Assembly: GCA_937902455.1 (NCBI GenBank)
Contig: CALELI010000187.1
Span: forward strand, 1-23,214
Length of the DNA: 23,214 nt
Source: an uncultured Prevotellaceae bacterium
Lineage (GTDB): Bacteria; Bacteroidota; Bacteroidia; Bacteroidales; Bacteroidaceae
Reading direction: 5' to 3'
Positions 16,247 through 22,824 of the stretch are shown one piece after another (position 1 is the stretch's first letter; every line of letters begins with the position of its first letter). The notes beneath the pieces are model-generated. The model saw only the letters and a program-made list of their open reading frames with translations. It was not told the origin of the DNA and did no database searches. The translations under genes were made by a program, and so were the position numbers.

Positions 16247-16768
16247 TTAAAAGCTATTATTTGTTTTGTTTGTATCTTCCTTCTTGTCACCTATGGCAGT
16301 ACTGTCAGCCTGCGCAATGGCATCCGACTTCTTCTGGTCAATCACCTTTATCCGAGCCGATATGTTTTCCTGACGGATGTAAGTGTCCGATGGCTCGTCT
16401 GGGCTGACTGCATTACGGTCGGCAACATGCTGGGCAGTCGTACCGACTGTTATGACTACGGCAATCACGGCAGCAGCCTTGAAGAAAGGATAGACTATCC
16501 TCTTCGTGCCTTGCCACCAGTTTGTAGTCCTGCCGATGGTCCGTCCCGTCTCGTTCCCAGTCATCTCCATCATCTTCATGTCAAAGTCCTCGCCGAGTCC
16601 TTCGATTGACTCAGGAACCGCTGTGTACTGGAAGAGTGGGGCATACTGCTGCAGTTCAGCAGGGATGTCCGTCTGACTGAAGAATGACCGCAGAATCTGC
16701 TCTTCCTCGAGAGTAGTTTCACACAGCCAGTACCGCTGCAACAGTTGTTCTATGTATTTATAATCCAT
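16247..16768 (-). CDS. Single-pass membrane protein, putative anti-sigma partner of the ECF factor
   Basis: 173 residues. The N-terminal ~65 residues are cytoplasmic and resemble an anti-sigma-type helical start (MDYKYIEQLLQRYWLCETTLEEEQILRSFF). One membrane segment follows at ~94-112 (YPFFKAAAVIAVVITVGTT), then a charged 60-residue tail. No FecR domain is present. From memory, close relatives in Bacteroidales sit directly after an ECF sigma factor and are sometimes mislabelled as an oxidoreductase; there is no enzymatic motif here. A ribosome site AAGGAA precedes the ATG. It starts 35 bp after the sigma-factor stop, with the TTAGCCA heptamer repeat between them. The anti-sigma role is inferred from context and topology. 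Confidence 0.75.
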   Translation of the reverse strand: MDYKYIEQLLQRYWLCETTLEEEQILRSFFSQTDIPAELQQYAPLFQYTAVPESIEGLGEDFDMKMMEMTGNETGRTIGRTTNWWQGTKRIVYPFFKAAAVIAVVITVGTTAQHVADRNAVSPDEPSDTYIRQENISARIKVIDQKKSDAIAQADSTAIGDKKEDTNKTNNSF

Positions 16769-16789
16769 AATTTCCTTAATCTTTAGTTT

Positions 16790-16824
16790 TTTGCCATTAG
16801 CCGTTAGCCATTTGCCATCAGCTT
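16790..16824 (-). repeat. TTAGCCA-type heptamer array spanning the sigma-factor stop codon
   Basis: Five period-7 units on the + strand: TTTGCCA, TTAGCCG, TTAGCCA, TTTGCCA, TCAGCTT. On the coding (-) strand the TAA stop of the sigma gene (16804-16806) and its last residues LMANG are formed by the repeat. Confidence 0.8.
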
Positions 16825-17304
16825 CTCTCGAAGCGTTTCCCTTCCCCTGAAGATAGTCACCTTCACGTCGGCTTCGCTGATATTCATCACCTCCGCAATT
16901 TCCTTGTACGACTTTCCCTCTATGTCCCTGAGCTGAATGGCAGTCCTCTGTTTCTCCGGCAGTCCGTCGATGGCCATTCTTACCATGAGCATCCTTTCCT
17001 GCCTTATCATCTCCTCGTCAGCCATGGGAGAGCTGTCCTTCTGGTCATGAACGGACTCGTCAAGCGATGAGTTCCGGTGTTCGTGGTGTCGGAGCAAGTC
17101 CAGTGCGAGATTCCTGCAGATTGTCAGCGAGTAGTTCTCGATGTTGTCGATGTCCGTCCATTTCTCCCGGTCGTTCCACATCCTCAGGAGAGTGTCCTGA
17201 ACTATATCTTCCGCCTCCTCCCTGCCCTGAGTGACACGCAGTGCCAGTCTGAAGAGTTTGTCCTTAAGCGGCAAGATATCTGTTCTGAAACTGATTTCCT
17301 TCAT
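16804..17304 (-). CDS. ECF-type (sigma-70 family) RNA polymerase sigma factor
   Basis: 166 residues, normal for ECF sigma factors, which redirect RNA polymerase in response to envelope or stress signals. Region 2 lies at ~12-77 (LFRLALRVTQGREEAEDIVQDTLLR split as usual, with WNDREKWTDIDNIENY and NLALDLLRHH). Region 4 lies at ~106-158, with the helix-turn-helix SYKEIAEVMNISEADVKV and the end FRGRETLREKL. It is third in a - strand run dapB, aroK, sigma, membrane protein, 39 bp after aroK. It is convergent to the SusCD operon and is not the usual FecI/FecR/SusC arrangement, so I do not assign it to control of SusCD. The C-terminus is formed by the heptamer repeat, so its last 2-4 residues may vary between strains. 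Confidence 0.95.
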   Translation of the reverse strand: MKEISFRTDILPLKDKLFRLALRVTQGREEAEDIVQDTLLRMWNDREKWTDIDNIENYSLTICRNLALDLLRHHEHRNSSLDESVHDQKDSSPMADEEMIRQERMLMVRMAIDGLPEKQRTAIQLRDIEGKSYKEIAEVMNISEADVKVTIFRGRETLREKLMANG

Positions 17305-17343
17305 GACTCTCTATTATTACCAGACGAACGACAACACGAAAAG

Positions 17344-17883
17344 TTACAGCAAAGATGCAATTTTTTCGCTCACGTCATCAATATCCTTCTCAGTACGCAT
17401 TGTAGGGATGTCGAACACCACGTCAGCCTTCGTGTAGTACGGTTCCCTTTCCGCCAGGTTACGGCTGATGAACCTGCTCATCTCCTCGTCGTCCATTCCT
17501 TCAAGCAGCGGTCTGCCCGAAGGCTTGTCCTTCATCGTGATATGGATATGCTCCATCAGGGTTTCCACCGAGGCATTCAGGTACACCGTCCTGCCGTTCC
17601 TCTTCATGAAATCCATGTTGTCGAAGAAGCACGGAGTGCCACCACCCACGGCCACCACCACATTCTTCATTGCAGCCGTCTCCCGCAGCATATCCCGTTC
17701 CAGGTTCCTGAATCCGTCCTCCCCCCTCTCGGCAAAGATGTCCTTCACGGCCATTCCCCCCCTGTCCTCGATCATCCAGTCCAGGTCGCGGAACTCCCAT
17801 CCCAGCCTCTCGGCCAGTCGTTTTCCCACCGTCGTCTTTCCGGCACCCATGTACCCCAGCAGGTAGACCAGTTCATTCTTCAT
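17344..17883 (-). CDS. aroK: Shikimate kinase
   Basis: 179 residues, standard length. It phosphorylates shikimate with ATP in the chorismate (aromatic amino acid) pathway in the cytoplasm. Walker A GYMGAGKT is at 10-17. The Mg/shikimate-binding DLD is at 33-35 (FRDLDWMIE), the FRxxE motif at R59 (GFRNLE) and the glycine triplet at 80-82 (VAVGGGTP). The lid arginine is in GRPLL (R124) and the adenine-side REPYY at 146-150. All key residues are present. The ATG lies inside a heptamer run (ATGAACA ATGAAGA ATGAAC), 10 bp after the dapB stop, so the two are co-transcribed. An upstream ATG seven bases earlier is out of frame. Confidence 0.97.
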   Translation of the reverse strand: MKNELVYLLGYMGAGKTTVGKRLAERLGWEFRDLDWMIEDRGGMAVKDIFAERGEDGFRNLERDMLRETAAMKNVVVAVGGGTPCFFDNMDFMKRNGRTVYLNASVETLMEHIHITMKDKPSGRPLLEGMDDEEMSRFISRNLAEREPYYTKADVVFDIPTMRTEKDIDDVSEKIASLL

Positions 17884-17891
17884 TGTTCATT
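17871..17891 (-). repeat. ATGAAnn-type heptamer triplet forming the aroK start
   Basis: On the + strand GTTCATT, CTTCATT, GTTCATT are contiguous. On the coding strand this gives AATGAAC AATGAAG AATGAAC and contains the aroK ATG and its first codons. Confidence 0.7.
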
Positions 17892-17893
17892 CT

Positions 17894-18580
17894 TTAAAAG
17901 CAGAACAAGTCACTTGTTGTCAGCAGTCCGCTGTGCTTTGCAGTATATTCTGCAGCCAGCACTGCACCCAGGGCAAAGCCCTTCCTCGAGTGAGCGTCGT
18001 GAGTGATGGTGATCATGTCCGCTTCGCTGTCGTAGCGTATGGAGTGGATGCCCGGCACCTCTCCTTCCCTGATGGATTCGATAGGCACCTCGCTGACCCT
18101 GTCGATCCTCTCCACTATCTCGTCAGCAAGAGTGATGGCAGTACCGCTCGGCGCATCCAGCTTGTGGACGTGATGAGTCTCCGTCATGCTTACCGAATAA
18201 TCCCCGAACCCGTTCATTATCTTCGCGAGATACCTGTTCACAGCCGAGAATATGGCAACCCCCACACTGAAGTTCGAAGCCCAGAAGAGAGTCTTCCCCT
18301 CCTTTTCACAAGCCCTCCTCACGTCGTCGCCGTGGTCCTTCAGCCATCCAGTGCTGCCACTCACCACCTTCACGCCCTGTTCCCAGGCCTTCAGGTAGTT
18401 GCCGTAAGCCACCTGTGGAGCCGTGAACTCTATAGCCACGTCCGCACTCCTGAACTCGTCAGAGTCAAAGTCATTCAAGTTGTCTACATCGATGATGCAG
18501 ACAATCTCATGACCACGCTCCCGGGCAATCTGCTCGATCATCCTGCCCATCTTACCATAACCAATCAATGCAATTTTCAT
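17894..18580 (-). CDS. dapB: 4-hydroxy-tetrahydrodipicolinate reductase
   Basis: 228 residues from the ATG at 18580; an upstream in-frame start would add HIINFRN-type residues without homology. DapB reduces hydroxy-tetrahydrodipicolinate with NAD(P)H in lysine/diaminopimelate synthesis. The nucleotide-binding GYGKMG is at 7-12. VSGSTGW (~73-79) and ASNFSVGV (~101-108) are conserved. The catalytic stretch ETHHVHKLDAPSGT (134-147) supplies H136/H137 and K140. The C-terminal HSRKGFALGAVLAA is typical. Slightly shorter than E. coli DapB, as usual in Bacteroidetes. First gene of the - strand operon with aroK; a TAACTTTG element lies 22 bp upstream. Confidence 0.97.
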   Translation of the reverse strand: MKIALIGYGKMGRMIEQIARERGHEIVCIIDVDNLNDFDSDEFRSADVAIEFTAPQVAYGNYLKAWEQGVKVVSGSTGWLKDHGDDVRRACEKEGKTLFWASNFSVGVAIFSAVNRYLAKIMNGFGDYSVSMTETHHVHKLDAPSGTAITLADEIVERIDRVSEVPIESIREGEVPGIHSIRYDSEADMITITHDAHSRKGFALGAVLAAEYTAKHSGLLTTSDLFCF

Positions 18581-18601
18581 GTTCCTGAAATTAATTATGT
18601 G

Positions 18602-18609
18602 CAAAGTTA
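18602..18609 (-). promoter_or_regulatory. Possible Bacteroidetes -7 element for the dapB operon
   Basis: On the - strand the bases read TAACTTTG, matching TAnnTTTG. It would give a leader of roughly 15 bases before the dapB ATG. No clear TTTG -33 box is visible at the right distance. Confidence 0.4.
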
Positions 18610-18632
18610 GCTAAAAATCCCGACTTTTTTCA

Positions 18633-18640
18633 TACATTTG
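18633..18640 (+). promoter_or_regulatory. Probable Bacteroidetes -7 element for the DUF2851 gene
   Basis: TACATTTG followed by CAG matches the common TAnnTTTG form. It implies a 5' leader of about 65 bases to the ATG at 18714. The -33 region is A/T-rich but has no clean TTTG. Confidence 0.5.
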
Positions 18641-18713
18641 CAGAAAATAAGACTACAAAGGAAAGCAACATCACGTGCAGACCGACAATTTGAAGGCATA
18701 AGACAACTGCTCA

Positions 18714-20033
18714 ATGGAAGAAATGCTACATTATGTGTGGGAACACAAGATTTTCCCACTGAGGGAATTATTCACGACAGACGGTCAGGTCGTCGAGGTC
18801 ATCAATCCTGGTCTCCACAACACTGACTCCGGTCCCGACTTCCTCAATGCGAGAATCACGATTGCAGGGATATCCTGGGTCGGAAACGTAGAAATCCATG
18901 TCAAGGCATCCGACTGGCATCTCCACCATCACGACTCCAATCCTGCCTACGACAATGTAATCCTCCATGTAGTCGCATCAGATGACTGCGCTATTTCATC
19001 GCCCGACGGAACACCAATCCCACAGCTCCTGCTGCCCATTCCCGACTTCGTCCGCCACAACTACGACAGTCTGTTGGCCTCTCAGGCCAGTCCACGCTGC
19101 AAGGATGTGATCCGTGGCATTCCACCGTTCTTCATCCACAACTGGCTGTCTGCACTTCAGGTGGAACGACTCGAATATCGTGCTCGGCAGATTGACGAAC
19201 GTCTTGCCAGATGTGGCAACGACTGGGAACATGCCCTTTTCGTCACGATAGCCCGCAACTTCGGTTTTGGCATCAATGGCGATGCCTTCGAGGCCTGGGC
19301 ATATTCCATTCCAATGACCGCAATCTACAAGCATCGTGACAACCTGTTCCAGATAGAAGCCATCTTCTTCGGACAGGCAGGACTCCTCGACGACAGGATG
19401 ATTCCGGAAGTCTATCATCCGTCCATCCCCACCGACACCTATCTCCAGCAGCTCAGGAAGGAATACCAGTATCTCAGCCATAAGTTCGGCCTCACGCCCA
19501 TGAACCCCGTCCTCTGGAAGTTCCTACGGCTACGTCCACAGAATTTCCCGCACATACGCATCGCACAGCTGGCAATGATGTGGGTCGAGCAGACATGCAG
19601 CTTCTCCCGCCTCATCAATGCTTCTGACATCTCTCAGCTCCGTGAATCCCTCCAGGCTCATGTCAGCCCTTACTGGAAACGCCACTATACATTCGCATCC
19701 ACCGAATCAGCAGAAACCGACAAGCACCTCACTGATTCCTCAAAAGACCTTGTCATCATCAACACCGTCTCTCCGTTCCTTTTCGCTTACGGTAAGTACC
19801 GGAATCAGGAAAACCTCTGCGAACGGGCCATCAGCCTGCTCGAGACCATCAGGCCCGAGGACAACCGGTACGTCCGCGAATGGCAGAGTGCAGGAGTGGA
19901 CTGCAGGAACGCAGCCGATTCCCAGGCCATCATCCATCTCGCACAGCACTACTGCACACCCCACGACTGCCTCCGCTGTCGTTTCGGCTACGAGTTCATC
20001 CGCCACACCCCCGACTTCCTCAGGGAAGAATGA
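18714..20033 (+). CDS. DUF2851 family protein, function unknown
   Basis: 439 residues, no signal peptide or membrane segment, so probably cytoplasmic. The N-terminal third carries the family's conserved block: NTDSGPDFLNARI (36-48), ISWVGNVEIHVKASDW (~53-68) and LHHHDSNPAYDNVILHVV (~70-87). This acidic/His-rich pattern is reminiscent of a metal-dependent or nucleic-acid enzyme, though none is established. The C-terminus has a cysteine cluster (DCRNAADS, HYCTPHDCLRCRFGYE) that could bind metal. Members are near-universal in Bacteroidetes, from memory. It is divergent from dapB across a 133-bp promoter region and ends facing the GH28 gene. A second in-frame ATG nine bases later is possible. No function should be assigned. 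Confidence 0.88.
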   Translation: MEEMLHYVWEHKIFPLRELFTTDGQVVEVINPGLHNTDSGPDFLNARITIAGISWVGNVEIHVKASDWHLHHHDSNPAYDNVILHVVASDDCAISSPDGTPIPQLLLPIPDFVRHNYDSLLASQASPRCKDVIRGIPPFFIHNWLSALQVERLEYRARQIDERLARCGNDWEHALFVTIARNFGFGINGDAFEAWAYSIPMTAIYKHRDNLFQIEAIFFGQAGLLDDRMIPEVYHPSIPTDTYLQQLRKEYQYLSHKFGLTPMNPVLWKFLRLRPQNFPHIRIAQLAMMWVEQTCSFSRLINASDISQLRESLQAHVSPYWKRHYTFASTESAETDKHLTDSSKDLVIINTVSPFLFAYGKYRNQENLCERAISLLETIRPEDNRYVREWQSAGVDCRNAADSQAIIHLAQHYCTPHDCLRCRFGYEFIRHTPDFLREE

Positions 20034-20128
20034 CCTCCTCCTGCGTACGCATGGCCCTCGGAGACCGCACGTGTGGTCCAGGTCGACCGCACGCATAGCC
20101 CGAATATTGCCAAGTCAGACCTAAAATA

Positions 20129-20179
20129 TTACTGAGTCGCGAGGCAAAACGAGGCGTTATTTCGCGTTTGACTCAGTAA
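20129..20179. terminator. Long interrupted hairpin between convergent genes
   Basis: TTACTGAGTC (20129-20138) and GACTCAGTAA (20170-20179) are perfect 10-bp inverted arms. Inside, GCGA/TCGC and AACG/CGTT can extend the stem with bulges. It sits in the 265-bp gap between the DUF2851 and GH28 stops. Without a clear T-tract it may be a terminator or a small palindromic repeat element. Confidence 0.5.
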
Positions 20180-20298
20180 CATTTGGCCCCCGTCCCAATA
20201 ACATTTTCCGCGAGGAAAAATGACATCAGAGGCAAAGCACAATGGTATGTCGAGCGAGAGTGGTCTTTACCATCCTGCAAGCTTCTGATGCTACGGGG

Positions 20299-21654
20299 TC
20301 AGAGCTGGGAGACCTTGACATTCCTGACCGTGAAGTTCTCCACGTACTCCTGATGGAAGGCTGTGTTCTTGGCACGGATGGTGAGGTTCTCGAAGGTGAA
20401 GCCGGACAGGTGGTACTGGTCTTCCCGGGGTTCGACGTTGAAGAAGATGTCGCAGTCGAGGACGATGTCGCGCATGGTGATATGGCTGGAGTAGGACATC
20501 GGCACTTCCTTACGGTCCTTGAGGTCGTAGAACTGTGTCCACGGACGGACGAGCAGGAAGTTCCTGGCATTGCCGCTGATATTCTCGACTGTGATGTACT
20601 CGTAGCGCTGAGGTGTGTCGGGACGCATCTTGAGCCACAGGATATTGCTTGCCTGATTGACCTTTATGCGACGAAGGATGATATTGTGGTCGAGGATTGA
20701 CTCGCTTCCGCAGGTCATGCAGCTATGGCAGAATCCGTATTCGCAGTCTTCCACGATGATATTCTCGTTGGCTCCGTTACCATTATCCGTCTGTGGACGG
20801 GACGGTGAGTTGGGGTTCCTGAGGCTGAACGGCAGGCAGTCGTCTGCCCAGGGGCCCTTGCCGCCCTTGAGGGCTATGGCATCGTCGTTGACGGACATGT
20901 AGCAGCCTTTCACGAGGACATTCCTGCAGGCATCTATATCGATGGCATCGGTACTCGGGGCCTTCACGGGAGAGGCTGGCGACGTGATGCGGAGGTTGAG
21001 GTACTTCACATTCTCGCAACGGTAGATATGGGTTGTCCAGAATGGGGAATCCTTAAGATGGAGCCCTTCTATCTGCACATCCTTACACGAGGTGATGAGG
21101 ATAAGCCGTGGTCGCATCTCGTCCTTGTTTGTGCATTTAGGGTTCCACGCACGGCGTAGCCAGAAGGCTTTCCAGTAGCGGAGTCCGTTGCCGTCGATGG
21201 TTCCCTTGCCTGTGATGGTGAAGCCATTGAGGCCGGTGGCGTTGACCACCCCGGGGAAATACTTGCAGCTCTCGCCCTCGATGCGTGAATCCATCACGGG
21301 GAAGTCGCTGATGTCGTCACTTCCCTTGAGGACACCGCCTTCCTCTACATGAAGATGGGTGCCCTGACGGAAGAAGAGTGCTCCAGTGAGATAGGTTCCT
21401 CTTGGCACTACTATCACTCCCCCACCCTCGGATGCAGCCTTGTCGATGACTGCCTGAAGGGCTTCTGTCTGCACCAGCCCATTGTCCTTCACTCCGAAGT
21501 CGGTGATGCGATACTGACGGCCCAGACGGCTGATGTCCGTAGGGACGACGCTGCTGAACCAGCTGGATATTGGTGTTCCATCAGGCCATTTCTCGGCTGC
21601 TGATATATGAACGGAAGCCAGGAACAAGGCTACAAAGATGAGAATACGGTTCAT
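20299..21654 (-). CDS. Glycoside hydrolase family 28 (polygalacturonase-like), secreted
   Basis: 451 residues from ATG 21654, chosen because it begins a signal peptide (MNRILIFVALFLASVHISA). The open frame continues upstream for 77 codons through repeats, but that part has no homology. GH28 enzymes hydrolyse pectic galacturonan or rhamnogalacturonan in the periplasm or outside. The parallel beta-helix start is YRITDFGVKDNG (~48-59) with GGGVIVVPRGTYLTGAL. Active-site signatures are STDAIDID (D236), VNDDAIALKGG (D257/D258), the H310 segment (CHSCMTCGSES) and the substrate-binding LKMR (~341-344). These match NTD, DD, GHG and RIK with substitutions in the last two, so activity may differ from classical endopolygalacturonase. 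Alone, not inside a pectin locus in this window. A -7 element and a heptamer array lie upstream. Confidence 0.92.
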   Translation of the reverse strand: MNRILIFVALFLASVHISAAEKWPDGTPISSWFSSVVPTDISRLGRQYRITDFGVKDNGLVQTEALQAVIDKAASEGGGVIVVPRGTYLTGALFFRQGTHLHVEEGGVLKGSDDISDFPVMDSRIEGESCKYFPGVVNATGLNGFTITGKGTIDGNGLRYWKAFWLRRAWNPKCTNKDEMRPRLILITSCKDVQIEGLHLKDSPFWTTHIYRCENVKYLNLRITSPASPVKAPSTDAIDIDACRNVLVKGCYMSVNDDAIALKGGKGPWADDCLPFSLRNPNSPSRPQTDNGNGANENIIVEDCEYGFCHSCMTCGSESILDHNIILRRIKVNQASNILWLKMRPDTPQRYEYITVENISGNARNFLLVRPWTQFYDLKDRKEVPMSYSSHITMRDIVLDCDIFFNVEPREDQYHLSGFTFENLTIRAKNTAFHQEYVENFTVRNVKVSQL

Positions 21655-21707
21655 AAATTCATTTGCTATTTGATGATTTACTATTTCTTCGCGGGGCTTT
21701 CCCACTG

Positions 21708-21715
21708 CAAAAGTA
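21708..21715 (-). promoter_or_regulatory. Probable -7 element for the GH28 gene
   Basis: The - strand reads TACTTTTG then CAG, matching TAnnTTTG, about 54 bp before the ATG. The -33 region is occupied by the T-rich end of the ATGAAAA heptamer array. Confidence 0.5.
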
Positions 21716-21725
21716 GGAAAAAAAA

Positions 21726-21757
21726 ATGAAAATGAAAAATGAAGAATGAAAAATGAA
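21726..21757. repeat. ATGAAAA-type heptamer array upstream of GH28
   Basis: ATG occurs at 21726, 21732, 21739, 21746 and 21753, a 7-bp step with one 6-bp step. It abuts an A-run at 21718-21726 and the predicted promoter. Confidence 0.8.
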
Positions 21758-21797
21758 TACTGCAAGCGAAATGTTCGATGTTGCTCTCGCCCGATTG

Positions 21798-21854
21798 ACG
21801 TTTCCGTCCCCCGATAACGTTTCCGTCCCCCGATAACGTTTCCGTCCCCCGATA
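21798..21854. repeat. Three perfect tandem copies of a 19-bp unit
   Basis: ACGTTTCCGTCCCCCGATA is repeated at 21798, 21817 and 21836 with no mismatch or spacer, preceded by a partial copy (CCCGATT). It lies between the TPR gene stop and the GH28 promoter. A looser relative (TAACATT, GCCCCCGTCCC, TAACATTTTCCG) occurs at 20177-20210. Confidence 0.9.
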
Positions 21855-21861
21855 ACGGGGG
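21846..21861. terminator. GC hairpin at the end of the 19-bp repeat
   Basis: CCCCCG and CGGGGG form a perfect 6-bp stem with an ATAA loop, created where the third repeat unit meets flanking G residues. It lies about 50 bp beyond the TPR gene stop on the - strand. No T-tract, so terminator function is uncertain. Confidence 0.4.
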
Positions 21862-21908
21862 AACCGAAGGGGGTGTAAAGACCATTGAAGGTCAGGTGGG
21901 GTCGCTGT

Positions 21909-22754
21909 TTAGTGGGTGCTGGCGTCGCGGCACTTCTGGAGCTGGGTGTTGATGGCTGAACGGGGAACTCCCAGTTCGATGCACTTCAGGTAGTCGGGGA
22001 GTGCCTTGGCGTACTGGCGCTGTGAGTAGTGGAGGTTGGCCCGGGCGAGGATGTAGTTGCGATTCGACGGATCGAGTGTGATGGCCTGGGTGATGTCCTC
22101 GACTGCCAGTTCGTACTGGTCGGCCTGTCGTTCCATGTCGGCACGGATGGCATAGGATTCTGCCTTGTCGGGGTGCTGATGGATGAGGAGGTCGACATTC
22201 GTGCGGGCTTCGGGAAGGTGGCCTGTGCTGAGGAGGATGATGGCGTGTCCGAGCTTGGCCATGTAGTCGTCGGGGTCGGCAGCGAGGGCCTGATTGATGT
22301 ATCTCCGCGCCTTGTCGAATTTCTGGATGCGTGTGTAGGCATAGCCGAGGAGTGACGGGATGGATGAGGGATGAGGGGTTGACGGCTGGAGGTCGAGGAT
22401 TTTCTCGTAGTCGGTGATGGCTGCATCGTAGATGCCGAGACGGAGGTAGAGGTCGGCTCTGGCACGGAGGAAGACGATGGTGTGTGGGAATATCTCGATG
22501 GCGCGTGTATAGGACTGGAGGGCGTCGCCTGTCTTCCCGAGCCGTTCCTGCAGCTTGCCCATGTTGGTATAGACAAGGGCGTTGCGTGGTTCGGACGGGC
22601 TTGCCTTCAGTGCCTGGGAATAGAGGTCGACGGCAAGGAGTATGCTGTCGTTCTCCGTGGCCTTCATGGCTCTTTCCACGAGGTCGAGATAGTCCTGTGC
22701 TGATGCTCCGATGGAGCAAAGGAGGAACAGTATGGTGGTAAGAAGAGTTTTCAA
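21909..22754 (-). CDS. Secreted TPR-repeat protein with TTG start
   Basis: 281 residues. TPR arrays are protein-interaction scaffolds; no partner can be named. Start: TTG at 22754, immediately preceded by an in-frame TAA, and the first in-frame ATG is residue 30, which would remove the signal peptide MKTLLTTILFLLCSIGASAQ. That makes TTG the only sensible start. TPR units are visible at ~36-52, 60-90, 94-124, 137-160, then through NYILARANLHYSQRQYAKALPDYL. Between repeats near 124-135 the chain reads PSTPHPSSIPS, three residues longer than a 34-residue TPR step and encoded by a GGATGAG heptamer run. Exported, probably periplasmic. It lies 70 bp after rsgA in the same direction. Confidence 0.88.
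   Translation of the reverse strand: MKTLLTTILFLLCSIGASAQDYLDLVERAMKATENDSILLAVDLYSQALKASPSEPRNALVYTNMGKLQERLGKTGDALQSYTRAIEIFPHTIVFLRARADLYLRLGIYDAAITDYEKILDLQPSTPHPSSIPSLLGYAYTRIQKFDKARRYINQALAADPDDYMAKLGHAIILLSTGHLPEARTNVDLLIHQHPDKAESYAIRADMERQADQYELAVEDITQAITLDPSNRNYILARANLHYSQRQYAKALPDYLKCIELGVPRSAINTQLQKCRDASTH
22358..22382 (-). repeat. Degenerate GGGATGA heptamers inside the TPR gene
   Basis: About three degenerate units (TGGATGA, GGGATGA, GGGGTTGA) occur here. On the coding strand they read as PHPSSIPS, the same proline/serine wording as the rsgA insertion. Confidence 0.55.
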
Positions 22755-22780
22755 TTAAGGGGCGTTTGTTATTTGGGCTG

Positions 22781-22808
22781 TTAGCCATTAGCCATTGGCC
22801 GTTGGCTT
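22781..22808. repeat. TTAGCCA-type heptamer array between rsgA and the TPR gene
   Basis: Four contiguous units: TTAGCCA, TTAGCCA, TTGGCCG, TTGGCTT. Same unit family as 16790-16824, 6 kb away. Confidence 0.8.
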
Positions 22809-22824
22809 TTTCATTGTCTGTCCG

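Noticed and set aside
16804..17304. Sigma factor as regulator of the SusCD operon
   Set aside because: Neither SusC has an N-terminal STN signalling domain, the partner protein has no FecR domain, and the genes are in a different convergent operon.
17077..18006. 309-codon open frame on the + strand
   Set aside because: It runs antisense through the sigma factor, aroK and part of dapB, which have full family motifs. The translation has no recognisable domain and is His/Pro/Val-rich as expected for a shadow frame.
20034..20298. Small gene in the gap between the DUF2851 and GH28 genes
   Set aside because: No frame has a convincing start, ribosome site or domain; the stretch is best described by its hairpin and TAACATT motifs.
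21798..21854. Possible CRISPR array
   Set aside because: The three 19-bp units are directly adjacent with no spacers, and no cas gene is present.
21655..21885. 77-codon N-terminal extension of the GH28 gene
   Set aside because: It is translated repeat and promoter DNA (for example FFILHFSFSFFF from the heptamer array) and would bury the signal peptide that starts at 21654.
21892..22788. 298-codon open frame on the - strand overlapping the TPR gene
   Set aside because: The product is Pro/Arg/His-rich without motifs, while the other frame gives a signal peptide and clear TPR units.
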